This document shows, one piece after another, positions 8,334 through 16,622 of a stretch of 64,000 nucleotides of DNA. The notes under the pieces were generated by a model. That model was not told where the DNA came from, ran no database searches, and saw only the letters and a list, made by a program, of their open reading frames with translations. This stretch comes from an uncultured Winogradskyella sp. (GTDB lineage Bacteria > Bacteroidota > Bacteroidia > Flavobacteriales > Flavobacteriaceae), in contig NZ_CANMXL010000007.1 of assembly GCF_947501905.1 (NCBI RefSeq), positions 23,652 through 87,651 of the forward strand, written 5' to 3'. Made by a program: the position numbers and the translations under genes. The stretch's first letter is position 1. Each line of letters starts with the position of its first letter.

Positions 8334-10478
8334 TTATTTTTTGAATAATCTACTGAAAAACCCTTTCTTTTCATTAGTTTTTGCTTTTGATATTTTCTCT
8401 TCAATTTGTTCTACTTCTAAATCTTCTTTGCCGAGTTTGTGGGTCGTAATATTTGAATTTTCCTTTGAAAATTCTTTAAAAACACTACTCTCAAAATTAT
8501 TTCTTAACTCATCTACTTTTTGGTGTATAACAATTTCTTTATCTGTCTTATAAATCAAAAAGCTGTTTGAAGAAAAAGTTACTTGACCAATGCCATATAC
8601 ACTCCCTATGTTTTCAAAATCTTTATTCCACACAAGTAGACAATCACTAACTTGAGTAATTATAAAATCACCGTTTTCAATGAAAGAAATATTTGAAATA
8701 TCATAACCTCTATTGATAAATAACTTATGACCTTCGTGTTCAACCGAATACGGTTTGAAATAATTTTCAGTTGATTTTCCTTCCGAGATAGTAGTAGTAA
8801 ACCAATTAAAAATATTTAAAGCAGAATGATTTGGGATTAATTCCTTTCGTTCAAATTTTTCAGTGTCCCAAACAACATATTTTCCGTGGTCAGCTCCTCC
8901 AATGATATATTTACCATCAGGAGTAAATTTGCAAGTTGTCAATCCAAAATTATGATGGATGTCGTTATAAAAATTCTCCTTATAGTTTTTAAGAAAAGTA
9001 GGATGAGCCCAAAGCGTTTGTTTCTTTTTATTATCGATATTGTATAACTGTGACTTAGTGGAGTAGAAGTGAAGAAGCATTAGATTTCCATCTGGAGATA
9101 ACTCAATACGGTCATTACCATTTCCGTATTTATAATTCTCTTTAAAGCTACCGTCAAAATCTATTATGTCTACAGAATTTTTTTCCGATAGTGCTATATA
9201 CTCTTTTCTTAAAAAGTTTAGCTTTAATATGTTTTTATCAAAAGATTTTGTTGATATCAACTTTCCCTTCTTATCATAAGTTGAGTGATAAGTAGTCTTG
9301 TAATTTATCAAGTATAAAAAATGAAACTCTTTTTTATTGCCGTCAAAAAAGAGGCTCTTCATAAAGAGTCGAACATCATTGGTCTTAAATTTAGATTTAT
9401 CAAAGTCAAAAATCAGCTTGATTAATTCATTTTTTTCATTGACTATATAATTATCACAAGAAAAGATTTTGGCATTTTCAATCCATCTAACTTTGGAGGT
9501 ATTGAAGTCATTACTAAAGCAATCATCAAATTCTAATTTGCCAATTTTTTCAATTTCACCTTTTGTATTGATTTTATTAACTTCTTTCGACTTAGTAACG
9601 ATTAAAACTTCTCCTGAATCATTAATGTCATATGACTCAATATCCAATAAACTACAATCCAGTCTTAGATATTCTTCAAAACCTAGATTTTGAGCAAGTT
9701 TTATTTTCTCTTTTCTAGATTCGAGCTTTGTCAGTCCTCGTTCAAATGGGATTTCAAGTTTTGTGTCAAAGAAAATTTCGATTTCAGAAGCGAATTTTTC
9801 AAGACCTTGTATAGTCTTTTTTGTTTCTTCGATTTTGTCTGTATTGGTTAAATCAATTCTAGATTTGATTTGATTATACTTTTCTAAGTATTCAGTTTTT
9901 GCTTTTTCAATATCTCCTTCGAATACTAAAAGTCTTAAATAATCTCTAAAAGCTTCAGTTTTGTTGTCGTACAATTTTTTTGCTGTATCTAAATTATCAA
10001 AAGATTTTATTGATTCAGTTAGCTTGCTTTCATATTCTTTTAGACTTATTCTATTTTCATTATCAACTCCAACTAGTGATGATGTAATATAGTTTTTGAA
10101 TTTCCTGCTTTCTGAGGGTGAGAAAAAATCATCTTTATTCAATGCATTAAAATCTACTATTTCAATACACTTTGTGTTTTCTAATAAATGCCTGAAAAAC
10201 GAACGCGATTTTAAAGTTTTGGAAATCCATTTGTCAAATTTTGGAGATTCAATATATGTACTGAAATAAAATTTAAGATTTAATTCATCTCTATTTTCGT
10301 CAAATTCGAGTGGCGAATGCGAAGTTCCAAAAGAAATTATTTGGTCATAATTTCCAACTGTTCTTTTAAAATGTTGTTTACTTTTTAAGTACTTAAAGCC
10401 TATTGGCTCTAATTTTCCTAAAAGTCCATTCAGGACAATTTTTTCGTTTAACTTTTTTAATGAATCAGCTTTTATCAT
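8334..10478 (-). CDS. Large protein with WD40-like repeats, unknown function
   Basis: 714 residues, no signal peptide. The N-terminus (about 1-60: LNGLLGKLEPIGFKYLKSKQHFKRTVGNYDQIISF) resembles the DUF4304 type. A charged helical part (about 140-260) follows. The C-terminal half looks like a beta-propeller, best seen at FTPDGKYIIGGADHGKYVVWDTEK and FIENGDFIITQVSDCLLVWNK. The protein ends in a basic amphipathic tail, KKGFFSRLFKK, which might contact membrane or nucleic acid (inference). It is a single gene with gene-free flanks carrying a 10-bp inverted repeat, unlike its compact neighbours, so it may be acquired. I do not recognise its function. Confidence 0.8.
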   Translation of the reverse strand: MIKADSLKKLNEKIVLNGLLGKLEPIGFKYLKSKQHFKRTVGNYDQIISFGTSHSPLEFDENRDELNLKFYFSTYIESPKFDKWISKTLKSRSFFRHLLENTKCIEIVDFNALNKDDFFSPSESRKFKNYITSSLVGVDNENRISLKEYESKLTESIKSFDNLDTAKKLYDNKTEAFRDYLRLLVFEGDIEKAKTEYLEKYNQIKSRIDLTNTDKIEETKKTIQGLEKFASEIEIFFDTKLEIPFERGLTKLESRKEKIKLAQNLGFEEYLRLDCSLLDIESYDINDSGEVLIVTKSKEVNKINTKGEIEKIGKLEFDDCFSNDFNTSKVRWIENAKIFSCDNYIVNEKNELIKLIFDFDKSKFKTNDVRLFMKSLFFDGNKKEFHFLYLINYKTTYHSTYDKKGKLISTKSFDKNILKLNFLRKEYIALSEKNSVDIIDFDGSFKENYKYGNGNDRIELSPDGNLMLLHFYSTKSQLYNIDNKKKQTLWAHPTFLKNYKENFYNDIHHNFGLTTCKFTPDGKYIIGGADHGKYVVWDTEKFERKELIPNHSALNIFNWFTTTISEGKSTENYFKPYSVEHEGHKLFINRGYDISNISFIENGDFIITQVSDCLLVWNKDFENIGSVYGIGQVTFSSNSFLIYKTDKEIVIHQKVDELRNNFESSVFKEFSKENSNITTHKLGKEDLEVEQIEEKISKAKTNEKKGFFSRLFKK

Positions 10479-10707
10479 TTTGCTCTAATTATGAAAATCA
10501 GCAGTTTATAAGCTTTCAAATTTCTCATTTATTCTTAGATTTTCAATTCGAATTTACTTAATTTTTCGTTAGCCAACATTCTGAGGAAATTTTTGGGTTT
10601 CTATAGGGGATTGCACCTAGCGCGGAGATATGGGCAGTTATAATTGTCTATATCGGTCGATAACGAAGTTAGCTGTTTTTTGTTATAAAGTCAAATGCTT
10701 CATGCAA
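10479..10707. other. Gene-free region upstream of the WD40-like gene
   Basis: It contains TTCGTTA near 10565 and CGATAACGAA at 10658-10667, inverted to each other and to the copy at 8195. AACGAAGTTAGCTG (10662-10675) nearly matches a stretch upstream of crtY at 22022. No gene or clear promoter is seen. Confidence 0.35.
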
Positions 10708-11952
10708 TTAGGGCTGGTGCTTGATAGCCGTAATCTCTGCAATCTTACAAATTACTTCAGTAGCTTTTATCATGCTCTCTACTGGGACATACTCATAGCG
10801 TCCATGAAAGTTATGTCCGCCAGCAAAAATATTTGGGCAAGGTAATCCCATATAACTCAATTGCGAGCCATCTGTACCACCACGTATGGGCTTTATTAAA
10901 GGAGTAATGTCTAGAGCTTTCATAGCTTCTTCAGCAATATCTACAATGTGCATTACAGGTGTTACCTTTTCTTTCATGTTGTAGTATTGGTCTTTAATCT
11001 CTATTTCAAAAACTGGCTTTCCATATTTTTCGTTGAGGTTAGTCACTATCTTTTGCATTAGTGCTTTACGAGCTTCAAACTTAGCTTTGTTATGGTCTCT
11101 AATAATATATTCTAGCTTAGTAGATTCTACTTCGCCACTAACAGAATACAGATGAAAGAAACCTTCGTAACCTTCAGTATGCTCAGGTGTTTCGTGTTTT
11201 GGTAAAGCATTTATAAACTCACTAGCATAATACATGCTATTTACCATTTTGCCTTTGGCATATCCTGGATGTACAATCTTTCCGTTGACTTTAATAACTG
11301 CACCTGCGGCATTAAAATTCTCGTATTCTAATTCGCCAATTTGGCTGCCATCCATGGTATATGCCCAATCAGCTCCAAATTTTTCAACATCAAACTTATG
11401 CGCCCCACGACCAATTTCTTCGTCAGGTGTAAAACCTACTTTTATAGTACCGTGCTTTATTTCAGGATGATTAATAAGGTATTTCATCGCTTCCATAATT
11501 TCGGTAATACCCGCTTTATCGTCAGCTCCTAAAAGCGTTGTGCCATCTGTGGTGATTAAGGTTTGTCCTTTGTAGAGTAGTAAGTCTTCAAAATAATCTG
11601 GTGACAAGACAATATTTTCTTCAGCATTAAGCACCAAATCTTGTCCTTGATAATTCTCGACTATCTGTGGTTTTACATTAGCACCTGTATAATCTGGTGT
11701 GGTGTCAAAATGAGAGATAAAACCTATTACAGGAACGTCATGATCTACATTACTTGGAAAGGTTGCCATAATGTAGGCGTTGCTGTCTATTGATACGTCA
11801 CTCATGCCCATTACCTTAAGCTCATCAGCCAGCTTATTGGCCAAATCCCATTGTTTTGCTGTACTTGGCGTGGTATCAGAATTTGGGTCAGATTCGGTAT
11901 CTATGGTAACATAACTTATAAAACGGTCTATGAGTTGTTGTTTGTCTATCAT
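10708..11952 (-). CDS. pepT: Peptidase T (tripeptide aminopeptidase)
   Basis: 414 residues, the usual PepT length. It is a cytoplasmic dizinc M20 exopeptidase that removes the N-terminal residue from tripeptides. Ligand motifs are SHFDT (H81, D83), GADDKAG (D144 bridging), TPDEEIGRG (E178 general base, E179 ligand) and [10 protein letters not shown]. Near the C-terminus are [11 protein letters not shown] and [14 protein letters not shown], typical of PepT. The start is ATG at 11952. It is transcribed divergently from pyrD, and the shared intergenic region has a -7 box for each direction. Confidence 0.95.
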   Translation of the reverse strand: MIDKQQLIDRFISYVTIDTESDPNSDTTPSTAKQWDLANKLADELKVMGMSDVSIDSNAYIMATFPSNVDHDVPVIGFISHFDTTPDYTGANVKPQIVENYQGQDLVLNAEENIVLSPDYFEDLLLYKGQTLITTDGTTLLGADDKAGITEIMEAMKYLINHPEIKHGTIKVGFTPDEEIGRGAHKFDVEKFGADWAYTMDGSQIGELEYENFNAAGAVIKVNGKIVHPGYAKGKMVNSMYYASEFINALPKHETPEHTEGYEGFFHLYSVSGEVESTKLEYIIRDHNKAKFEARKALMQKIVTNLNEKYGKPVFEIEIKDQYYNMKEKVTPVMHIVDIAEEAMKALDITPLIKPIRGGTDGSQLSYMGLPCPNIFAGGHNFHGRYEYVPVESMIKATEVICKIAEITAIKHQP

Positions 11953-11969
11953 TTCAATTTGATTTTATC

Positions 11970-12001
11970 CAAAAATAGAGATTGGAAAAGGATAGTGCAA
12001 G
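11970..12001 (-). promoter_or_regulatory. Probable pepT promoter
   Basis: Read on the minus strand: CTTG (12001-11998), 20 bases, then TATTTTTG (11977-11970). The -7 box is a full match and the -33 box is one base off. It lies 17 bases before the pepT ATG. Confidence 0.45.
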
Positions 12002-12016
12002 CGTAGATTTACTTTC

Positions 12017-12047
12017 TTTTTATTTGCTATAAATTGACGTATTTTTG
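12017..12047 (+). promoter_or_regulatory. Probable pyrD promoter
   Basis: TTTT (12017-12020), 19 bases, then TATTTTTG (12040-12047), 18 bases before the ATG at 12066. Confidence 0.45.
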
Positions 12048-12065
12048 CACAGCAAAACATAACGC

Positions 12066-13103
12066 ATGTATAAGTCCATTATTAGACCAATATTGTTTCG
12101 TTTCGACCCTGAAAAGATTCATTATTTTACGTTTTCATTAATTAGAAACTTATCTAAGATTCCTGGTGTAAAAGTATTATTTAGAAGTTTATATGTAATA
12201 GAGGACAAAAGACTAGAGCGTGAGCTTTTTGGATTGAAATTTAAGAACCCTGTTGGCTTAGCTGCGGGTTTTGATAAGAATGCAGTGTTGTATAACGAAC
12301 TAGCAAACTTTGGTTTCGGGTTTATTGAAATAGGAACAGTAACGCCAAAAGGACAAGCTGGAAACCCCAAGCAGCGCTTATTCCGATTAAAAGAAGATCA
12401 AGGGATTATTAATCGAATGGGTTTTAATAATGAAGGTTTAGAAGCTGCAATAGCACAACTCAAAAAAAATAAAGGGCAATTGATTATCGGTGGAAATATT
12501 GGTAAAAATACCCAAACCAAGCCAGAAGATTACACTAAAGACTACCTCGAATGTTTTAATGCTCTGCATCCTTACGTTGACTATTTTGTATTGAATGTAA
12601 GTTGCCCAAATGTGGATAGTCATGCCAAGCTTAATGATAAAGATTATTTATTAGAGTTAATTGGCGATGTTCAAAAAGCGAATACATCTTTCAATATACA
12701 GAGACCAATTCTTCTTAAAATTGCACCTGACTTAAATGATGGTCAGTTAGATGAAATTGTAGAGCTCGTAAAAGAAACTCATCTTGATGGTGTTATTGCT
12801 AGTAATACTTCAACAGGTAGACACGATTTAAAAACCTCTAATGAGCGCTTATCTGAAATTGGAAATGGTGGTTTGAGTGGACAACCGATAAAAGCAAAAT
12901 CGACTAGAGTTATTAAATACTTAGCCGATAAAAGTGGGAAGTCATTCCCAATTATTGGAGTAGGAGGCATTCATTCGGCTGAAGACGCTCTCGAAAAAAT
13001 TGAAGCAGGTGCTGACTTGTTGCAAATATATACGGGCTTTATCTATGAAGGACCTAGCTTAATTAAGTCTATTAAAAAGGCGATATTAAAAAAGGCGCAA
13101 TAA
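12066..13103 (+). CDS. pyrD: Dihydroorotate dehydrogenase, class 2 (quinone)
   Basis: 345 residues. It oxidises dihydroorotate to orotate in pyrimidine synthesis, passing electrons through FMN to the quinone pool. The N-terminal helical extension (about 1-45) that docks class 2 enzymes on the membrane is present. FMN/substrate motifs include [25 protein letters not shown] and INRMGFNN. The catalytic-base loop reads NVSCPN, with cysteine (C180, codon 12603-12605) where E. coli class 2 PyrD has serine (S175). A terminator hairpin overlaps the stop. Confidence 0.93.
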   Translation: MYKSIIRPILFRFDPEKIHYFTFSLIRNLSKIPGVKVLFRSLYVIEDKRLERELFGLKFKNPVGLAAGFDKNAVLYNELANFGFGFIEIGTVTPKGQAGNPKQRLFRLKEDQGIINRMGFNNEGLEAAIAQLKKNKGQLIIGGNIGKNTQTKPEDYTKDYLECFNALHPYVDYFVLNVSCPNVDSHAKLNDKDYLLELIGDVQKANTSFNIQRPILLKIAPDLNDGQLDEIVELVKETHLDGVIASNTSTGRHDLKTSNERLSEIGNGGLSGQPIKAKSTRVIKYLADKSGKSFPIIGVGGIHSAEDALEKIEAGADLLQIYTGFIYEGPSLIKSIKKAILKKAQ

Positions 13104-13113
13104 ATACGCCTTT
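13091..13113 (+). terminator. Hairpin terminator at the end of pyrD
   Basis: AAAGGCG (13091-13097) pairs with CGCCTTT (13107-13113); the pyrD stop codon sits in the loop. The T-tract after it is short, so strength is uncertain. Confidence 0.5.
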
Positions 13114-13141
13114 CTTAACAATTTATTCTTTTTCAAAGATT

Positions 13142-14890
13142 TTAGTTTTTTACGAATGATAATGTTTGACTAGAATTATCTTTATTTAGTTTTATAAAGT
13201 ATAAGCCTTCTTTTAATTCCTTAATATCTATAGTAAACTCAGAAGTTGAATTGATTTCTGAAGTCCTTAAAACCTGACCTAAAGTACTTATTATATTGTA
13301 AGAGTCAGGAAGATATTCTGATTGTATATTTAAAATATTTGAAGATGGATTAGGAAATAATTTTATTGATGATGTTTTAAACTTGTTTAAGCCTAAAATA
13401 CTTGCGCTTCTAAAATTGTCAGTAGTTCCAGAATTAAAATCTCCTCCACTTGCTATTAGTGTATTATCATCAGTTCTTAATTCGTAGGAGCCATTACCTT
13501 CACTACAGCATATACCATCTCCATATTGGTCTGTAATAGTAAATCTATAACAAAGACCAGAGCTAATTGGGAAAGTTGCAGTTTTTGTAGTAAAATCATC
13601 TGTGCCTTCAATATATGGACCTCCTGAGTCTATAACATTATTGTTACTATCTACAAACTGCCATTCTGTTTCAGCTGGCCAATCGTCTAATGTTAATGTT
13701 AATTCAATTGTGGTCGTACTTATTTCTGGAGAACCAACATTTATATATTGAGGTTTTACTTTACTAATATTAGTTGTTCCGTCAGAAATTGTTAAAGCAA
13801 CATCATAATCACCTGCTGAATTATAAGTATGCGTTATGTTTTGAGATGTATAATCAATGATATCATCTCCATCAACATCCCAAGACCATGAAGTAGCTCC
13901 AATACTGCTATCTGTAAAGTTAACAGTAAGATTAGGTAAACAACTTTGGGTTTCATCTGCAGCAAATTCAGCATTAAAACTTGGACAGATTAAGTTGTTA
14001 CGAGATGCTTGGTATACAGCATTAATCCTAGCTAATTGTTGCAAAGAGAATGTATCTCTGCATTCTTTTGGTGCGTAAGACATTAAGTTATTAGGGTCAG
14101 GAACATATGTGTCGTTATTGGCATCTTGTGCACTACCAGAATATATACAACTAAAAAAGTTTACATTACCATATCCGAGCTGAGGGTCTGCAGGAGTATC
14201 ACAAATAAAGTCACCAGTTGTGGCACAATTTGAACCATCAACTAACTCTGCTGTAGAGCCTACAACATTACTATTACCGTGGGTATGAGATAATGCAAAG
14301 AAATGTCCAACTTCATGTGATAGTGTACTTCCGTTTGTAGCACAACTGTTTGCCATTAGAATATTCTCAGTAATTGCACCACCTGGAAAACGTGCATAAC
14401 CACATAGGCCACCTCCACTTGTACTATTAACTACGGAGTTTGCAAAGTAAATATTCATAATATTACTTTGACTATGCGCCGCGAATAAGGCGGCCTCTTC
14501 ATTGGTTTCATAATCGTAATACTCATCACTGTTTATGAAATTGATACCGTCACATAAGAAGAATTCTAGACCAGCGTCTACATAAATAGAATTCATAACA
14601 GCCATTGCATCATCTAATTCTGTAGACGTTAAGCCACCAGTTCCGTCAGTTCTATTTATAATATGTGCTTTTATAGGTATTGAAGTTAAGACTGTAGAAC
14701 TTGAGGATAATCTTTCTTGTACAAACTTATCTTCAAAAGTTTTTATTTTGTCTTTAATAGAGTCAAAGTATAATTTGGCTTCTTCAGTATATTGAAAGCC
14801 ACATTCATTACTCTGAGAGTAACTAATTAGACAAGATGCAAAAACCAATAGTGTTAGTATATGTTTTTTTAAAAAGTAGTTTAAATCCAT
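13142..14890 (-). CDS. Secreted M43-type metalloprotease with PKD and T9SS sorting domains
   Basis: 582 residues with a signal peptide (about 1-25, ending SYSQ). A pappalysin-like M43 domain (about 70-295) has the zinc motif HEVGHFFALSH (H192, E193, H196, H202). The glycine usual at the eighth position (HExxHxxGxxH) is alanine here. A PKD domain follows (about 305-388, SWSWDVDGDDIIDYTS). Then comes an aromatic domain (DDWPAETEWQF through YGDGICCSEGNGSYEL, about 395-495), and a type IX sorting domain ends the protein (about 508-582). It is predicted to be exported across the outer membrane and to degrade extracellular protein. It is a single gene convergent with pyrD. Confidence 0.9.
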   Translation of the reverse strand: MDLNYFLKKHILTLLVFASCLISYSQSNECGFQYTEEAKLYFDSIKDKIKTFEDKFVQERLSSSSTVLTSIPIKAHIINRTDGTGGLTSTELDDAMAVMNSIYVDAGLEFFLCDGINFINSDEYYDYETNEEAALFAAHSQSNIMNIYFANSVVNSTSGGGLCGYARFPGGAITENILMANSCATNGSTLSHEVGHFFALSHTHGNSNVVGSTAELVDGSNCATTGDFICDTPADPQLGYGNVNFFSCIYSGSAQDANNDTYVPDPNNLMSYAPKECRDTFSLQQLARINAVYQASRNNLICPSFNAEFAADETQSCLPNLTVNFTDSSIGATSWSWDVDGDDIIDYTSQNITHTYNSAGDYDVALTISDGTTNISKVKPQYINVGSPEISTTTIELTLTLDDWPAETEWQFVDSNNNVIDSGGPYIEGTDDFTTKTATFPISSGLCYRFTITDQYGDGICCSEGNGSYELRTDDNTLIASGGDFNSGTTDNFRSASILGLNKFKTSSIKLFPNPSSNILNIQSEYLPDSYNIISTLGQVLRTSEINSTSEFTIDIKELKEGLYFIKLNKDNSSQTLSFVKN

Positions 14891-15045
14891 TTGTTAAGCT
14901 TTATTGTTGCCGAAAATAATAAAATGTCTTTATAAAACAATAAAAATCCGACAAAATGAATAATTAAGTAAGTTTATTACTACAAGTATAATTATTTATT
15001 ACTTTATTATTAAGTGTTTTAGTTATTTTAGCCAAAATTTATATT

Positions 15046-15663
15046 TTGAATTACGACACGCTTTTATTGTTTATGTCTGCAACAGCAGCTTTAGCCATAT
15101 CTCCAGGGCCAGACAATATATATGTCCTTGTACAGAGTTTAACTAACAGTAAAATTCACGCGCTAGCTACTGTAGCTGGATTAATGACTGGTTGTATTAT
15201 ACATACAACTTTGCTTGCATTTGGAGTTTCAGCGATTATAAGAGATAATGATAATGTCTTTTTAGGCGTAAAAATCCTAGGCGCAATATATCTTTTGTAT
15301 CTAGCTTATAAGGTTTTTAAATCTGATAGTGAAATTTACATAGATACTGAAAATGCACCTCAAAAGAGTTTGAAACAACTCTTTGTCCAAGGTTTTTTTA
15401 TGAATGTACTTAATCCTAAAGTGACAATTTTCTTTTTAGCATTCTTTCCTGCATTTTTGTTTAGTGATACATTAAGTACTGTGATACAGTTTTATGTTTT
15501 GGGAGGTTTATTTATTGTAGTGTCTTTTATTATTTTTTCGTCAATTGCACTTTTAGCTAATACCATAAAAAGTTCATTGCTGAAAAATAAAAGCTCAGGT
15601 TTGGTGTTTAAATGGCTTCAGATTATTGTTTTTGTTGGGATAGCAATTTTTATATTGTTGTAA
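15046..15663 (+). CDS. LysE family amino-acid exporter
   Basis: 205 residues with about six hydrophobic helices. The family N-terminal block is SATAALAISPGPDNIYVLVQSL, and a conserved VQGFFMNVLNPKVTIFFLAFFPAF lies near residue 115. LysE/RhtB proteins export amino acids across the inner membrane; the substrate cannot be told from sequence. The start is TTG at 15046: the frame begins LNYDTLLLFMSATA and no earlier ATG exists. The HMG-CoA lyase gene begins 46 bases downstream on the same strand and could be co-transcribed. Confidence 0.88.
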   Translation: MNYDTLLLFMSATAALAISPGPDNIYVLVQSLTNSKIHALATVAGLMTGCIIHTTLLAFGVSAIIRDNDNVFLGVKILGAIYLLYLAYKVFKSDSEIYIDTENAPQKSLKQLFVQGFFMNVLNPKVTIFFLAFFPAFLFSDTLSTVIQFYVLGGLFIVVSFIIFSSIALLANTIKSSLLKNKSSGLVFKWLQIIVFVGIAIFILL

Positions 15664-15709
15664 TTTATAGACTATGAAATCGACCTACTAAGTCTTATAT
15701 TTGACCTAC

Positions 15710-16573
15710 ATGAAAAACCACGTAAAACTTATTGAATGTCCCCGAGATGCTATGCAAGGCATAAAGGATTGGATACCTACAGAGCAGAAGGTGCAATACA
15801 TTCAGTCGTTGTTACGTGTTGGTTTTGATACCATTGATTTTGGGAGTTTTGTGTCGCCTAAGGCCATTCCTCAAATGGTAGATACAGCAGAGGTTTTAGC
15901 TCAGTTAGATTTAAGTAAAACAAAGAGTAAGCTTTTAGCAATTATTGCTAATGTTAGAGGAGCTAATGACGCCTCAAAACATGAAGAAATTAATTACTTA
16001 GGCTTTCCGTTTTCTATCTCTGAAAACTTTCAGATGCGTAATACACACAAAACTATTGAGCAATCTGTGATTACACTTTCTGAGATTCTAGAAATTGCAG
16101 ATAAAAGCAATAAAGAAGTTGTGGTTTATATTTCTATGGGCTTTGGAAATCCATATGGCGACCCATGGAATGTTGATATCGTAGGTGAGTGGACCGAAAA
16201 ATTGGCTAATATGGGTGTAAAAATTTTGTCCTTAAGCGACACGATTGGAAGCTCTAATCCAGAGAATATTGATTATCTGTTTTCTAATTTAATTCCAAAA
16301 TATTCTAATATTGAGTTTGGTGCGCATTTACATACCACACCAACAACATGGCATGAAAAAATTGATGCAGCTTACAAAGCTGGCTGTAGAAGATTTGATG
16401 GCGCTATCCAAGGTTTTGGCGGTTGTCCAATGGCAAAAGATGAACTTACAGGCAACATGCCAACCGAAAAAATGTTGTCCTATTTTACGCAGCAAAAGGC
16501 ACACGATTTAAACGCTATGGCTTTTGAAAGTGCTTATAATGAAGCCACTAAAATCTTCACTAATTACTATTAA
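15710..16573 (+). CDS. Hydroxymethylglutaryl-CoA lyase
   Basis: 287 residues. It cleaves HMG-CoA to acetoacetate and acetyl-CoA, the last step of leucine catabolism. The TIM-barrel HMGL-like domain opens with IECPRDAMQG (arginine and metal-binding aspartate, as in RDGLQ of relatives). It continues with FDTIDFGSFVSPKAIPQ and LSLSDTIGSSNP, a histidine pair GAHLHTT, and the active-site cysteine loop GFGGCPMAKDELTGNMPTE. I chose ATG at 15710 (MKNHVKL) over an in-frame TTG at 15701. It may share a transcript with the upstream LysE gene and is followed by a terminator. Confidence 0.9.
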   Translation: MKNHVKLIECPRDAMQGIKDWIPTEQKVQYIQSLLRVGFDTIDFGSFVSPKAIPQMVDTAEVLAQLDLSKTKSKLLAIIANVRGANDASKHEEINYLGFPFSISENFQMRNTHKTIEQSVITLSEILEIADKSNKEVVVYISMGFGNPYGDPWNVDIVGEWTEKLANMGVKILSLSDTIGSSNPENIDYLFSNLIPKYSNIEFGAHLHTTPTTWHEKIDAAYKAGCRRFDGAIQGFGGCPMAKDELTGNMPTEKMLSYFTQQKAHDLNAMAFESAYNEATKIFTNYY

Positions 16574-16603
16574 AAAAAGCGTCACTTTTCAGCAACGCTT
16601 TTT
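16574..16603 (+). terminator. Terminator after the HMG-CoA lyase gene
   Basis: AAAAAGCGT (16574-16582) pairs with ACGCTTTTT (16595-16603) around 12 bases. It would work in both directions, also ending the TonB receptor transcript from the minus strand. Confidence 0.75.
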
Positions 16604-16622
16604 AATCAACTTAATACTAGTT

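Noticed and set aside
8272..8553. Plus-strand frame of 93 codons overlapping the 3' end of the WD40-like gene
   Set aside because: Mostly hydrophobic and Ser/Phe-rich, as expected opposite an AT-rich gene; no family resemblance.
8195..10667. Complete integron cassette
   Set aside because: Only one GTTRRRY-like core is seen, no RYYYAAC partner and no integrase in the window.
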